Source: Leptodactylus fallax
Taxonomy: Eukaryota; Chordata; Amphibia; Anura; Leptodactylidae
DNA: 64,000 nucleotides
Direction: 5' to 3'
NCBI GenBank assembly: GCA_947044405.1
Contig: CAMRHE010001091.1
Coordinates: 163,271-227,270 of the forward strand
Translations under genes and position numbers: made by a program
Notes under the pieces: model-generated
Told to the model about the DNA's origin: nothing
The model's input: the letters and a program-made list of their open reading frames with translations, nothing else
Databases searched by the model: none
Shown here: positions 49,080-61,900 of the stretch, one piece after another
How positions within the stretch are numbered: the stretch's first letter is position 1
Layout of the letters: every line of letters starts with the position of its first letter

Positions 49080-52000
49080 GTGACACTAGCTGTAGTCATG
49101 GGTGTCGCACATGTGTGATCATTTATATGTGGATGTGTGACACTACATGCTACTTCTAGCTGTGTACATGTGGCATGCTACTAGTTTTGTACTTGTGTGA
49201 CACTAAGCATGTGCCTGTGTGATTCTACTAGACGTGTACATGTGTGATAGCACTAGTTGTGTACTTGTGTGACACTAAGCGTGTGCCTGTGTGATAGTAC
49301 TAGTTGTGTACATGTGTGACACTAAGCATGCGCCTGTGTGATTCTACTAGACGTGTACATGTGTGATAGCACTAGTTGTGTACATGTGTGACACGAAGCG
49401 TGTGCCTGTGTGATACTACTAGACATGTACATGTGTGACACTAAGTGTGTGCCTGTGTGATACTACTATGCATGTACATGTGTGATAGTGCTAGTTGTGT
49501 ACTTGTGTGACACTAAGCGTGTGCCTGTGTGATAGTACTAGTTGTGTACATGTGTGACACTAAGCATGTGCCTGTGTGATTCTACTAGACGTGTACATGT
49601 GTGATAGTACTAGTTGTGTACATATGTGACACTAAGCATGTGCCTGTGTGATTCTACTAGACGTGCACATGTGTGATAGTACTAGACGTGTACATGTGTG
49701 ATAGTGCTAGTTGTGTACTTGTGTGACACTAAGCGTGTGCCTGTGTGATAGTACTAGTTGTGTACATGTGTGACACTAAGCATGCGCCTGTGTGATTCTA
49801 CTAGACGTGTACATGTGTGATAGCACTAGTTCTGTACATGTGTGACACGAAGCGTGTGCCTGTGTGATAGTACTAGTTGTGTACATGTGTGACACTAAGC
49901 GTGTGCCTGTGTGATTCTACTAGACGTGTACATGTGTGATAGTACTAATTGTGGACTTGTGTGACACTGTGTGTGCCTGTGTGATACTACTAGACGTGTA
50001 CATGTGTGATAGTACTAGACATGTACATGTGTGATAGTGCTAGTTGTGTACTTGTGTGACACTAAGCGTGTACCTGTGTGATAGTACTAGTTGTGTACTT
50101 GTGTGACACTAAGCGTGTGCCTGTGTGATTCTACTAGACGTGTGCACGTGTGATAGAACTAGTTGTGTACTTGTGTGACACTAAGCATGTGCCTGTGTGA
50201 TACTACTAGATGTGTACTTGTGTAATACTACTTTGTGAATGTGTGGCACTAGTATACATGTACATATGTAGCACTTCTGGATTTGTGCATGTATAACATT
50301 ACTTGATGTCCACATTAATGACACTACTAAGCTTTCAATATTTGGCACTACTAGATGTGTACATGTGTGACACTATTGGATGTGTGCATTTGTGACACAA
50401 CTAGATTTGTACATGTGTGGCACTCCTATATGTGTGGTACCGTATGTGATACTTAATAACACTAGATGTGCACATGCGTGATACTATTAGATATGTACAT
50501 GTTTCACACTGCTATATTTGCACACATGTGTAACACTAGATGTGTGCATGTTACAAGAGATTTATATATGTGTGGAACTAGTAGATCTGGAATGTAAGTC
50601 ACGATTAATTGGGTGCATGTGGGATACTAGGATTATACATGTGTGTATATGAGGCACTAGAAATAGCACAAAGATGCTAGATATATATGTGTGAGACTAG
50701 ATATATAGAGGTGTGATACTACTAGATGTATATATGTGTGAGACTAGATATACAGAGGTGTGATACTACTATATGTATATATGTGTGAGACTAGATATAT
50801 AGAGGTGTGATACTACTAGATGTATATATGTGTGAGACTAGATATATAGAGGTGTGATACTACTATATGTATATATGTGTGCAGACTAGAGTGTAGAGAC
50901 GCAGGTATATATGTGGGCTAATATAAGGTGTGATACTACTAGATGTATATATGTGTGAGACTAGATATATAGAGGTGTGATACTACTAGATGTATATATG
51001 TGTGAGCTAGAGATAGGGTATGATACTACTATATGTATATATGTGTGAGACTAGATATATAGAGGTGTGGTGACTACTATATGTATATATGTGTGAGACT
51101 AGATATATAGAGGGTGATACTACTAGATGTATATATGTGTGAGACTAGACTATATAGAGGTGGGATGCTACTGATACTGTATATGTGTGTGGGGATAGGA
51201 GATATAGATGTGGTGAGGCTATATATATATATATGTGTGAGATGGATGATATAGAGGTGTGAGACTACTATATGTATATATGTGTGAGACTAGGTGTGAG
51301 AGAGGTGTGATATACTGTGTGTATACTATAGGATGGTGATATATATGTGTGTGATACTATATGATATATATATGTAGGATGTGATATATATAGGGGTGTG
51401 ATATATAGATGTGATATATATGTGTATGACTATATATGATATAGATATATAGAGGTGTATATACTATATATGTGTGTAGACTAGATGGGAGATAGGTATG
51501 GTATGATGTATATATATATGTGTGATATGTATAGAGATATGTATATGATAGGATATATATATATATGTGTGATACTAGATAGATAGATGTGTGATGACTA
51601 CTGTATATATATATGTGTGAGACTAGATATGTATAGGTGTGGTGCTGACTACTAGGTATATATGTGTGAGGACTAGATATATAGAGGGGTGGTGACTGAC
51701 TACTATATGTATATGTGTGGTGACGGACTATATATATAGGTGGGGTGGTGACGACTATATATATATATGTGTGATGACTACTATATATATAGGGGTGTGA
51801 TGACTACTAGATATATAGGTGTGGTGACGACTAGATATATAGATGTGGTGGCGGACTAGATATATATGGGTGTGGTGACTACGAGATATATAGGGGGTGT
51901 GAGACTAGATATATATGTGTGTGGTGATACTATATATAGGTGTGTGACTACGATATATATATATGTGTGTGAGGACTACGATATATAGAGGTGTGATACG

Positions 52001-55000
52001 ACTAGATGTATATAGGTGGTGGTGACGATATATATGGGTGTGGTGACTACTAGATGTGTATATGTGTGGTGACGAGAGATATATGGGTGTGTACTACTAC
52101 TAGAGAGATAGATGCTGGGATACTACTAGATGTGTAGACTGCTATATACTATATATATGTATGTATGATATATATATATGTGATGTATGATACTATATAT
52201 GTATATATGTGTGAGACTATATATATGTAGGTGTGATACTATATATGTATATATGTGTGAGATATATGTATATAGGGGTGTATATAGCTATATATAGGTA
52301 TGATATGTGTGAGACTAGATATATATAGGTGTGATACTACTAGATGTATATATGTGTGAGACTAGATATATATAGGTGTGAGACTAGATATATAGAGGTG
52401 TGATACTACTAGATGTATATAGGTGTGAGACTAGAGATATATAGAGGTGTGTATACTACTAGATAGACTAGATGTGTGAGACTGTATATATATAGGTGTG
52501 TATACTAGATAGATGGATATGTGTAGACTATATATATAGATGTGTAGACTACTAGATATATGGAGGTGTGTACTACTATATATATGTATGTGTATACTAG
52601 ATATAGATATACTGTATACTACTATATATATATGTGTGAGACTACGAGATAGAGAGGTGTGATACTACTATATATATATGTGTGTGAGACGACGAGATAG
52701 AGAGGGGTGGTGACTACTACGATGTGTATATGTGTGGTGACGGACGAGATATATATGGGTGTGATACTACGATATGTATATGTGTGTGAGACTAGATATA
52801 TAGAGGTGTGGTGACTACTACTAGGTATATATGTGTGGGGACTACGATATATAGAGGTGTGATACTACTAGATGTATATATGTGTGAGGACTAGATATAT
52901 AGAGGTGGTGGCTGACTACTATATATATATGTGTGGTGAGACTATATATATAGGTGGGGGTGCTACTGATATATATATATATGTGGTGGGGGGGAGGAGA
53001 TATATAGGGGTGGTGACTACTATATATATATATGTGTGGGGAGAGGATATATAGAGGTGTGATGACTACTATATGTATATATGTGTGAGACTAGATATAT
53101 AGGGGTGTGATACTACTATATGTATATATGTGTGGGGACTATATATATAGAGGTGTGTGATACTACTATATGTATATATGTGTGGGACTAGATATATAGA
53201 GGTGTGATACTACTATATGTATATATGTGTGAGACTAGATATATAGAGGTGTGATACTACTGTATATATATATGTGTGAGATATATATATAGGGGTGTGA
53301 TACTATATGATGTATATATGTGTGATACTGGGTGATAATAGGTGTGATACGAGGTGTGTATACTATGTATGGTATATATATGTGAGAGGGATATATAGAG
53401 GTGTGATACTACTATATGTATATATGTGTGAGACTAGATATATAGAGGTGTGATACTACTAGATGTATATATGTGGGACGACGAGATATATAGGGGGGTG
53501 GTGACTACTACTATATATATGTGTGTGGGGACGAGAGATATATAGGTGGGTGACTACTACTATATGTATATATGTGTGACGACGAGATATAGAGGGGTGT
53601 GATACTACTAGAGGTGTATATGTGTGGGGACGAGATATATAGAGGGGTGTGATACTACTAGATGTATATATGTGTGAGACTAGATATATAGAGGTGTGAT
53701 ACTACTATATGTATATATGTGTGGGGACTGAGATATATAGAGGGGTGGTACTGATATATATATGTATATGTGTGTGAGACTAGATATATAGGGGTGTGAT
53801 ACTACTAGATGTATATATGTGTGAGACTAGATATATAGAGGTGTGGTGACTACTAGATGTATATATGTGTGGGGACTACGATATATAGAGGTGTGGTGAC
53901 TACTAGATGTATATATGTGTGAGGACTGAGATATATATAGGGGTGGTGGCTGACGACTATATATATGTGTATGTATGTGAGAGATATATATGGGGGGTAG
54001 ATATATATGTGTATATGTATATATGTATATATGTAGGTGTGGGAGATATATATATAGGTGTGATACTACTATATGTATATATGTGATGAGAGAGATATAT
54101 AGGTGGTGATACTACTATATGTATATATGTGTGAGACTAGATATATAGAGGTGTGATACTACTAGATGTATATATGTGTGAGACTAGATATATAGAGGTG
54201 TGATACATACTATATGTATATATGTGTGAGACTAGATATATAGGTGGTGTGATACTACTAGATGTATATATGTGGTGAGACTAGATATATAGGGGTGGTG
54301 ACTACTACTAGATGTATATATGTGTGTGAGACTAGATATATAGAGGTGTGATACTACTAGATGTATATATGTGTGAGACTAGATATATAGAGGGGTGTGA
54401 TACTACTAGATGTATATATGTGTGAGACTAGATATATAGAGGTGTGATACTACTATATGTATATATGTGTGAGACGACGATATATAGAGGGGGGTGATAC
54501 TACTAGATGTATATATGTGTGAGACTAGATATATAGAGGTGTGATACTACTAGATACTACTATATGGGGTATGTATATAGGTGTGTGAGACTATATAGAG
54601 GTGTGATGACTACTAGATGTATATAGGTGTGGTGACGACTAGATATATAGAGGTGTGGATACTACTAGAGGTGTATATGTGTGAGACTAGATATATAGAG
54701 GTGTGATACTACTAGATGTATATATGTGTGAGACTAGATATATAGAGGTGTGATACTACTACTATCTATATGTGTGAACATATATAGGGTGTGAACTACT
54801 AATGTATACTAGGTGATATATAGAGGTGTGATACTACTATATGTATATATGTGTGAGACTAGATATATAGAGGTGTGATACTACTAGATGTATATATGTG
54901 TGAGACTAGATATACAGAGGTGTGATACTATACTATATGTATATATGTGTGAGACTAGATATATAGAGGTGTGATACTACTATATGTATATATGTGTGAG

Positions 55001-55985
55001 ACTAGATATATAGAGGTGTGATACTACTATATGTATATATGTGTGAGACTAGATATACAGAGGTGTGATACTACTAGATGTATATATGTGTGAGACTAGA
55101 TATATAGAGGTGTGATACTACCATATGTATATATGTGTGAGACTAGATATAAAGAGGTGTGATACTACTAGATGTATATATGTGTGAGACTAGATATATA
55201 GAGGTGTGATACTACTATATGTGATACTACTATATGTATATATGTGTGAGACTAGATATATAGAGGTGTGATACTACTATATGTATATATGTGTGAGACT
55301 AGATATATAGAGGTGTGATACTACTAGATATGTACATGTGGAACACTATATATGTAAATGAGTGATACTACAATATAAACATGGATAGCACTGCAAGATG
55401 GCTGCATGTGTGACACTAGAGCCGCAGAGATGTGGTACTATTAGATGTGTACAGGTGATACTGTGAGAGGTGTACAGTACATGTGTTACACTATGGTGTA
55501 ATACTATTAGATGTAAATGTGTGACCCCAGTGGATGTGTAGATGTACAGTATGTCACCACCAGATGCTTATATGTTTGACACTTCTAGATGTGTACATGT
55601 ATAATACTACTGGAGGAGTACATGTGCAAAGCTTCTAGGTGTGTACATGTGTAACACTACAAGAATATGTGTGATACTCCTAGATGTGTATGTTTGTGAT
55701 AGTACTGAATGTCTACATATGTGATGTTTACAGATGTATACATGTGTGATGCCTTTAGGTGTGTACATGTGTGACACCAGTGGATACTTACATGTGTAAT
55801 ACTACTATAAGAGTACATGTGCAATGTTTCTAGGTGTGTACATGTGTGACACTACTAGAAGATTATATGTTTGACCCTACTAGATGTGTACATGTGTGAT
55901 AACATTGGATGTGTACATGTAACAGTACTAGATGTGTACATGTGTAAAAATAGTCGCTGTGTATGTGTGACACTACTATATGTGC
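49080..55985. repeat. 24-bp minisatellite with a 47-bp dimeric core, 6.9 kb
   Basis: The flanks (49080-50650 and about 55330-55985) hold 24-25-bp units of the form GTGTGATACTACTAGATGTG plus TACAT. From about 50690 to 55330 a 47-bp dimer dominates: GTGTGATACTACTAGATGTA, then TATATGTGTGAGACTAGATA and TATAGAG. Copies at about 50690-50870 and 54830-55320 are regular; those at about 51100-54060 are very irregular. It lies upstream of ATP1A3, outside the gene. No gene is seen. Confidence 0.92.
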
Positions 55986-58900
55986 AGATTCCCTACAGTC
56001 TATGTATATAGCAGTGTATTACCAGAATCCCTACAGTCTATGTATATAGCAGTGTATTACCAGAATCCCTACAGTCTATGTATATAGCAGTGTATTACCA
56101 GATTCCCTACAGTCTATGTATATAGCAGTATATTACCAGAATCCCTACAGTCTATGTATATAGCAGTGTATTACCAGAATCCCTACAGTCTGTGTATATA
56201 GCAGTGTATTACCAGAATCCCTACCGTCTCTATGTATATAGCAGTGTATTTCCAGAATCCCTACAGTCAGTAGGTATATAGCAGTGTATTAGCAGAATCC
56301 CTACAGTCTATGTATATAGCAGTGTATTACCAGAAACCCTACAGACTGTATGTGTATAGCAGTGTATTATCAGAGTCCCTACAGTCTATGCATATAGCAG
56401 TGTATTACCAGAGTCCCTACAGTCTATGTATATAGCAGTGTATTATCAGAATCCCTACAGTCTATGTATATAGCAGTGTATTATCAGAATCCCTACAGTC
56501 TATGTATATAGCAGTGTATTACCAGAATCCCTACAGTCAGTATGTATATAGCAGTGTATTACCAGAATCCCTACAATCTATATGTATATAGCAGTGTATT
56601 TCCAGAATCCCTACAGTCAGTAGGTATATAGCAGTGTATTACCAGAATCCCTACAGTCTATGTATATAGCAGTGTATTACCAGAATTCCTACAATCTGTA
56701 TGTATACAGCAGTGTATTAGCAGAATCCCTACAGTATATGTATATAGCAGTGAATTACCAGAATCCCTACAGTCAGAATGTATATAGCAGTGTATTAACA
56801 GAGTCCCTACAGTCTATGTATATAGCAGAGTATGACCAGAATCCCTACAGTCTAAGTGTATAGCAGTGTATTACCAGAGTCCCTACAGTCTGAATGTATA
56901 TAGCAGTGTATTATCAGAATCCCTACAGTCTGTATGTATATATCAGTGTATTACCAGAATACCTACAGTCTATGTATATAGCAATGTATTACCAGAATCC
57001 CTACCGTCTATGTATATAGCAGTGTATTACCAGAATCCCTACAGTGTATGAATATAGCAGTGTATTATCAGAATCCCTACAGTCTATGTATATAGCAGTG
57101 TATTACCAGAATCCCTACCGTCTATGTATATAGCAGTGTATTACCAGATTCCCTAAAGTCTATGTATAAAGCAGTGTATTACCAGAAACCCTACAGTCTA
57201 TGTATATAGCAGTGTATTACCAGAATCCCTACAGTCTATGTATATAGCAGTGTATTACCATAGTCCATACAGTCTAAGTATATAGCAGTGAATTACCAGA
57301 ATCCCTACAGTGTATGAATATAGCAGTGTATTACCAGAATACCTACAGACTATGTATATAGCAGTGTATTAGCAGAATCCCTACAGTCTATGTATATAGC
57401 AATGTATTACCAGAATCCCTACAGTCTATGTATATAGCAGTGTATTACAAGAATCCCTACAGTCTGTATGTATATAGCAGTGTATTACCAGAGTCCCTAT
57501 AGTCTAAGTATATAGCAATGTATTACCAGAGTCCCTACAGTCTGAATTTATATAGCAGTGTATTACCAGAATAACTGCAGTCTATGTATATAGCAGTGTA
57601 TTACCAGAATCCCTACAGTCTATGTATACAGCAGTTTATTACCATAATCCCTACAGTCTATCTATATAGCAGTGTATTACCAGAATCCATACAGTCTATA
57701 TGTATATAGCAGTGTAATACCAGAATCCCTACAGTCTGTGTACACAGCAGTGTATTACCAGAATCTCTATAGTCTATGTATATAGTAGTGTATTACCAGA
57801 ATCCCTACAGTCTATGTATATATCAGTGTATTAGCAGAATCCCTACAGTCTATGTATAAAGCAGTGTATTACCAGAATCCCTACAATCAGTATGTATATA
57901 GCAGTGTATTACCAGAATCCCTACAGTCTGTATGTATATAGCAGTGTACTACCAGAGTCCCTATAGTCTAACTATATAGCAGTGTATTACCAGAATCCCT
58001 ACAGTCTATGTATATAGCAGTTTATTACCAGAATCCCTACAGTCTATGTATATAGTAGTGTATTACCAGAATCCCTACAGTCTGTATGTATATAGCAGTG
58101 TATTACCAGAGTCCCTATAGTCTAACTATATAGCAGTGTATTTCCAGAGTCCCTACAGTCTGAATTTATATAGCAGTGTATTAACAGAATCCCTACAGTC
58201 TGTATGTATATAGCAGTGTATTACCAGAATCCCTACAATCTGTATGTATATAGCAGTGTATTAGCAGAATCCCTACAGTCTATGTATATAGCAATGTATT
58301 ACCAGAATCCCTACAGTCTATGTATATAGCAGTGTATTACCAGAATCCCTACAGTCTGTATGTATATAGCAGTGTATTACCAGAGTCCCTATAGTCTAAG
58401 TATATAGCAGTGTATTACCAGAGTCCCTACAGTCTGAATTTATATAGCAGTGTATTACTAGAATAACTGCAGTCTATGTATATAGCAGTGTATTACCAGA
58501 ATAACTGCAGTCTATGTATATAGCAGTGTATTACCAGAATCCCTACAGTCTATGTATACAGCAGTTTATTACCATAATCCCTACAGTCTATCTATATATC
58601 AGTGTATTACCCGAATCCATACAGTCTATATGTATATAGCAGTGTAATACCAGAATCCCTACAGTCTGTGTATACAGCAGTGTATTACCAGAATCTCTAT
58701 AGTCTATGTATATAGTAGTGTACTACCAGAATCCCTACAGTCTGTAAGTATGTAGGAGTGTATTACCAGAATCCTTACAGTCTATGTATATAGCAGTGTA
58801 TTAGCAGAATCCCTACAGTCTATGTATATAGCAGTTTATTACCAGAATCCCTACAATCTGTATGTATATAGCAGTGTATTACCAGAATCCCTACAGTCTG

Positions 58901-61900
58901 TCTGTATATAGCAGTGTATTACCAGAGTCCCTATAGTCTAACTATATAGCAGTGTATTACCAGAATCCCTACAGTCTATGTATATAGCAGTTTATTACCA
59001 GAATCCCTACAGTCTATGTATATAGTACTGTATTACCAGAATCCCTACAGTCTGTATGTATATAGCAGTGTATTACCAGAGTCCCTATAGTCTAACTATA
59101 TAGCAGTGTATTTCCAGAGTCCCTACAGTCTGAATTTATATAGCAGTGTATTAACAGAATCCCTACAGTCTGTATGTATATAGCAGTGTATTACCAGAAT
59201 AACTACAGTCTATGTATATAGCAGTGTACTACCATAAACCCTACAATCTATGTATACAGCAGTTTATTACCAGAAACCCTACAGTCGAAGTATATATCAG
59301 TGTATTACCAGATTCCCTACAGTCTATGTATATAGCAGTGTATTACCAGAATCCCTACAGTCTATGTATATAGCAGTGTATTACCAGAGACCCTACAGTC
59401 TGTATGTATATAGCAGTGTATTACCAGAATCCCTACAGTCTGTGTATATAGCAGTGTATTACCATAATCTCTATAGTCTATGTATATAGTAGTGTACTAC
59501 CAGAATCCCTACAGTCTGTAAGTATAAAACAGTGTATTACCAGAATCCCTACAGTCTATGTATATAGCAGTGTATTACCAGAATCCATACAGTCTGTATG
59601 TATATAGCAGTGTATTACCAGAGTCCCTACAGTCTATGTATATAGCAGTGTATTACCAGAATCCCTACAATCTATGTATATAGCAGTGTATTACCAGAAT
59701 CCCTACAGTCAGTATGTATATAGTAGTGTATTACCAGAATCCCTATAGTCTATGTATTTAGCAGTATATTACCAGAATCCCTACAGTCTATGTATATAGC
59801 AGTGTATTAGCAGAATCCCTACAGTCTGTATGTATATAGCAGTGTATTACCAGAATCCCTATAGTCTGTATGTATATAACAGTGTATTACCAGAATCGCT
59901 ACAGTCTATGTGTATAGCATTGTATTGTCAGAATCCCTACAGTCTATGTATGCAGCAGTGTATTACCAGAATCGCTACAGTCTATGTATACAACAATGTA
60001 TTAGCAGAATACCTACAGTATATGTATATAGCAGTGTATTACCAGAATCCCTACAGTCTATGTATACAGCAGTGTATAACCAGAATCCCTACAGTCTATG
60101 TATATAGCAGTGTATTACCAGAATCCCTACAGTCTGTATGTATATAGCAGTGTATTACCAGAATCCCTATAGTCTGTATGTATATAACAGTGTATTACCA
60201 GAATCGCTACAGTCTATGTGTATAGCATTGTATTGTCAGAATCCCTACAGTCTATGTATGCAGCAGTGTATTACCAGAATTCCTACAGTCCATGTATATA
60301 GCAGTGTATTACCAGAATCGCTACAGTCTATGTATACAGCAATGTATTAGCAGAATACCTACAGTATATGTATATAGCAGTGTATTACCAGAATCCCTAC
60401 AGTCTATGTATACAGCAGTGTATAACCAGAATCCCTACAGTCTATGTATATAGCAGTGTATTACCAGAATTCCTACAGTCTGTATATATATCAGTGTATT
60501 ACCAGAATCCCCTCAGTCCTTATGTATATAGGAGTGTCTTACCAGAATCCCTACTGTCTGTATGTGTATAGCAGTGTATTAGCAGATTCCCTACAGTATA
60601 TGTATATAGCAGTGTATTACCACAAACCCTGCAGTCTATGTATATAGCAGTGTATTACCAGAATCCAAACAGTCTGTATGTATATAGCAGTGTATTACCA
60701 GAATCCCTACAGTCTGTATGTGTATAGCAGTGTATTAGGAGAATCCCTACAGTCTACGTATATAGCTGTGTATTACCAGAATCCCTACAGTCAATATGTA
60801 TATAGCAGTGTATTACCAGAATCCCTACAGTCTATATGTATATAGTAGTGTATTACCAGATTCCCTACAGTCTATGTATATAGCAGTGTATTACCAGAAT
60901 CCCTACAGTCTGTGTATATAGTAGTGTATTACCAGAATCCCTACAGTCTATGTATATAACAGTGTATTACCATAATCCCTACAGTCTATGTATATAGCAG
61001 TGTATTACCAGAATCCCTATAGTCTATGTATATGCCAGTGTATTATCAGAATCCCTACAGTCTATGTATATAACAGTGTATTACCAGAGTCCCTATAGTC
61101 AGTATGTATATAGCAATGTATTACCAGAATCCCTACAGTCTATGTATAAAGCAGTGTATTACCAAAATCTCTGCAGTCTATGTATACAGCAGTGTATTAC
61201 TAGAATCCTTACAGTCAGTATGTATATAGCAGTGTATTACCAGAATCCCTACAGTCAGTATGTATATAGCAGTGTATTACCAGAATCCCTACAGTCTATA
61301 TGTATATAGCAGTGTATTACTAGAATCCCTATATTTTATGTATATAACAGTGTATTATCAGAATCCCTACAGTCTATGTATATAACAGTGTATTACCAGA
61401 GTCCCTATAGTCAGTATGTATATAGCAGTGTATTTCCAGAATCCCTACAGTCTGTATGTATATAACAGTGTATTACCAGAGTCCCTAAAGTCTATGTATA
61501 CAGCAGTGTATTACTAGAATCCTTACAGTCAGTATGTATATAGCAGTGTATTACCAGAATACCTACAGTCTATGTATATAGCAGTGTATTACCAGAGTCC
61601 CTATAGTCAGTATGTATATAGCAATGTATTAACAGAATCCCTACAGTCTATGTATATAGCAATGTATTACCAGAATCCCAACACCTATGTATATAGCATT
61701 GTATTATCAGAATCCCTACAGTCTATGTATATAGCAGTGTATTACCAGAATCCCTACAGTCTATGTATATAGCAGTGTATTACCAGAGTCCCTACAGTCT
61801 TTGTATAAAGCAGTGTATTACCAGAATACCTACAGTCTATGTATATAGCAGTGTATTACCAGAATCCCTACAGTGTATGTATACAGCAGTGTATTAGCAG

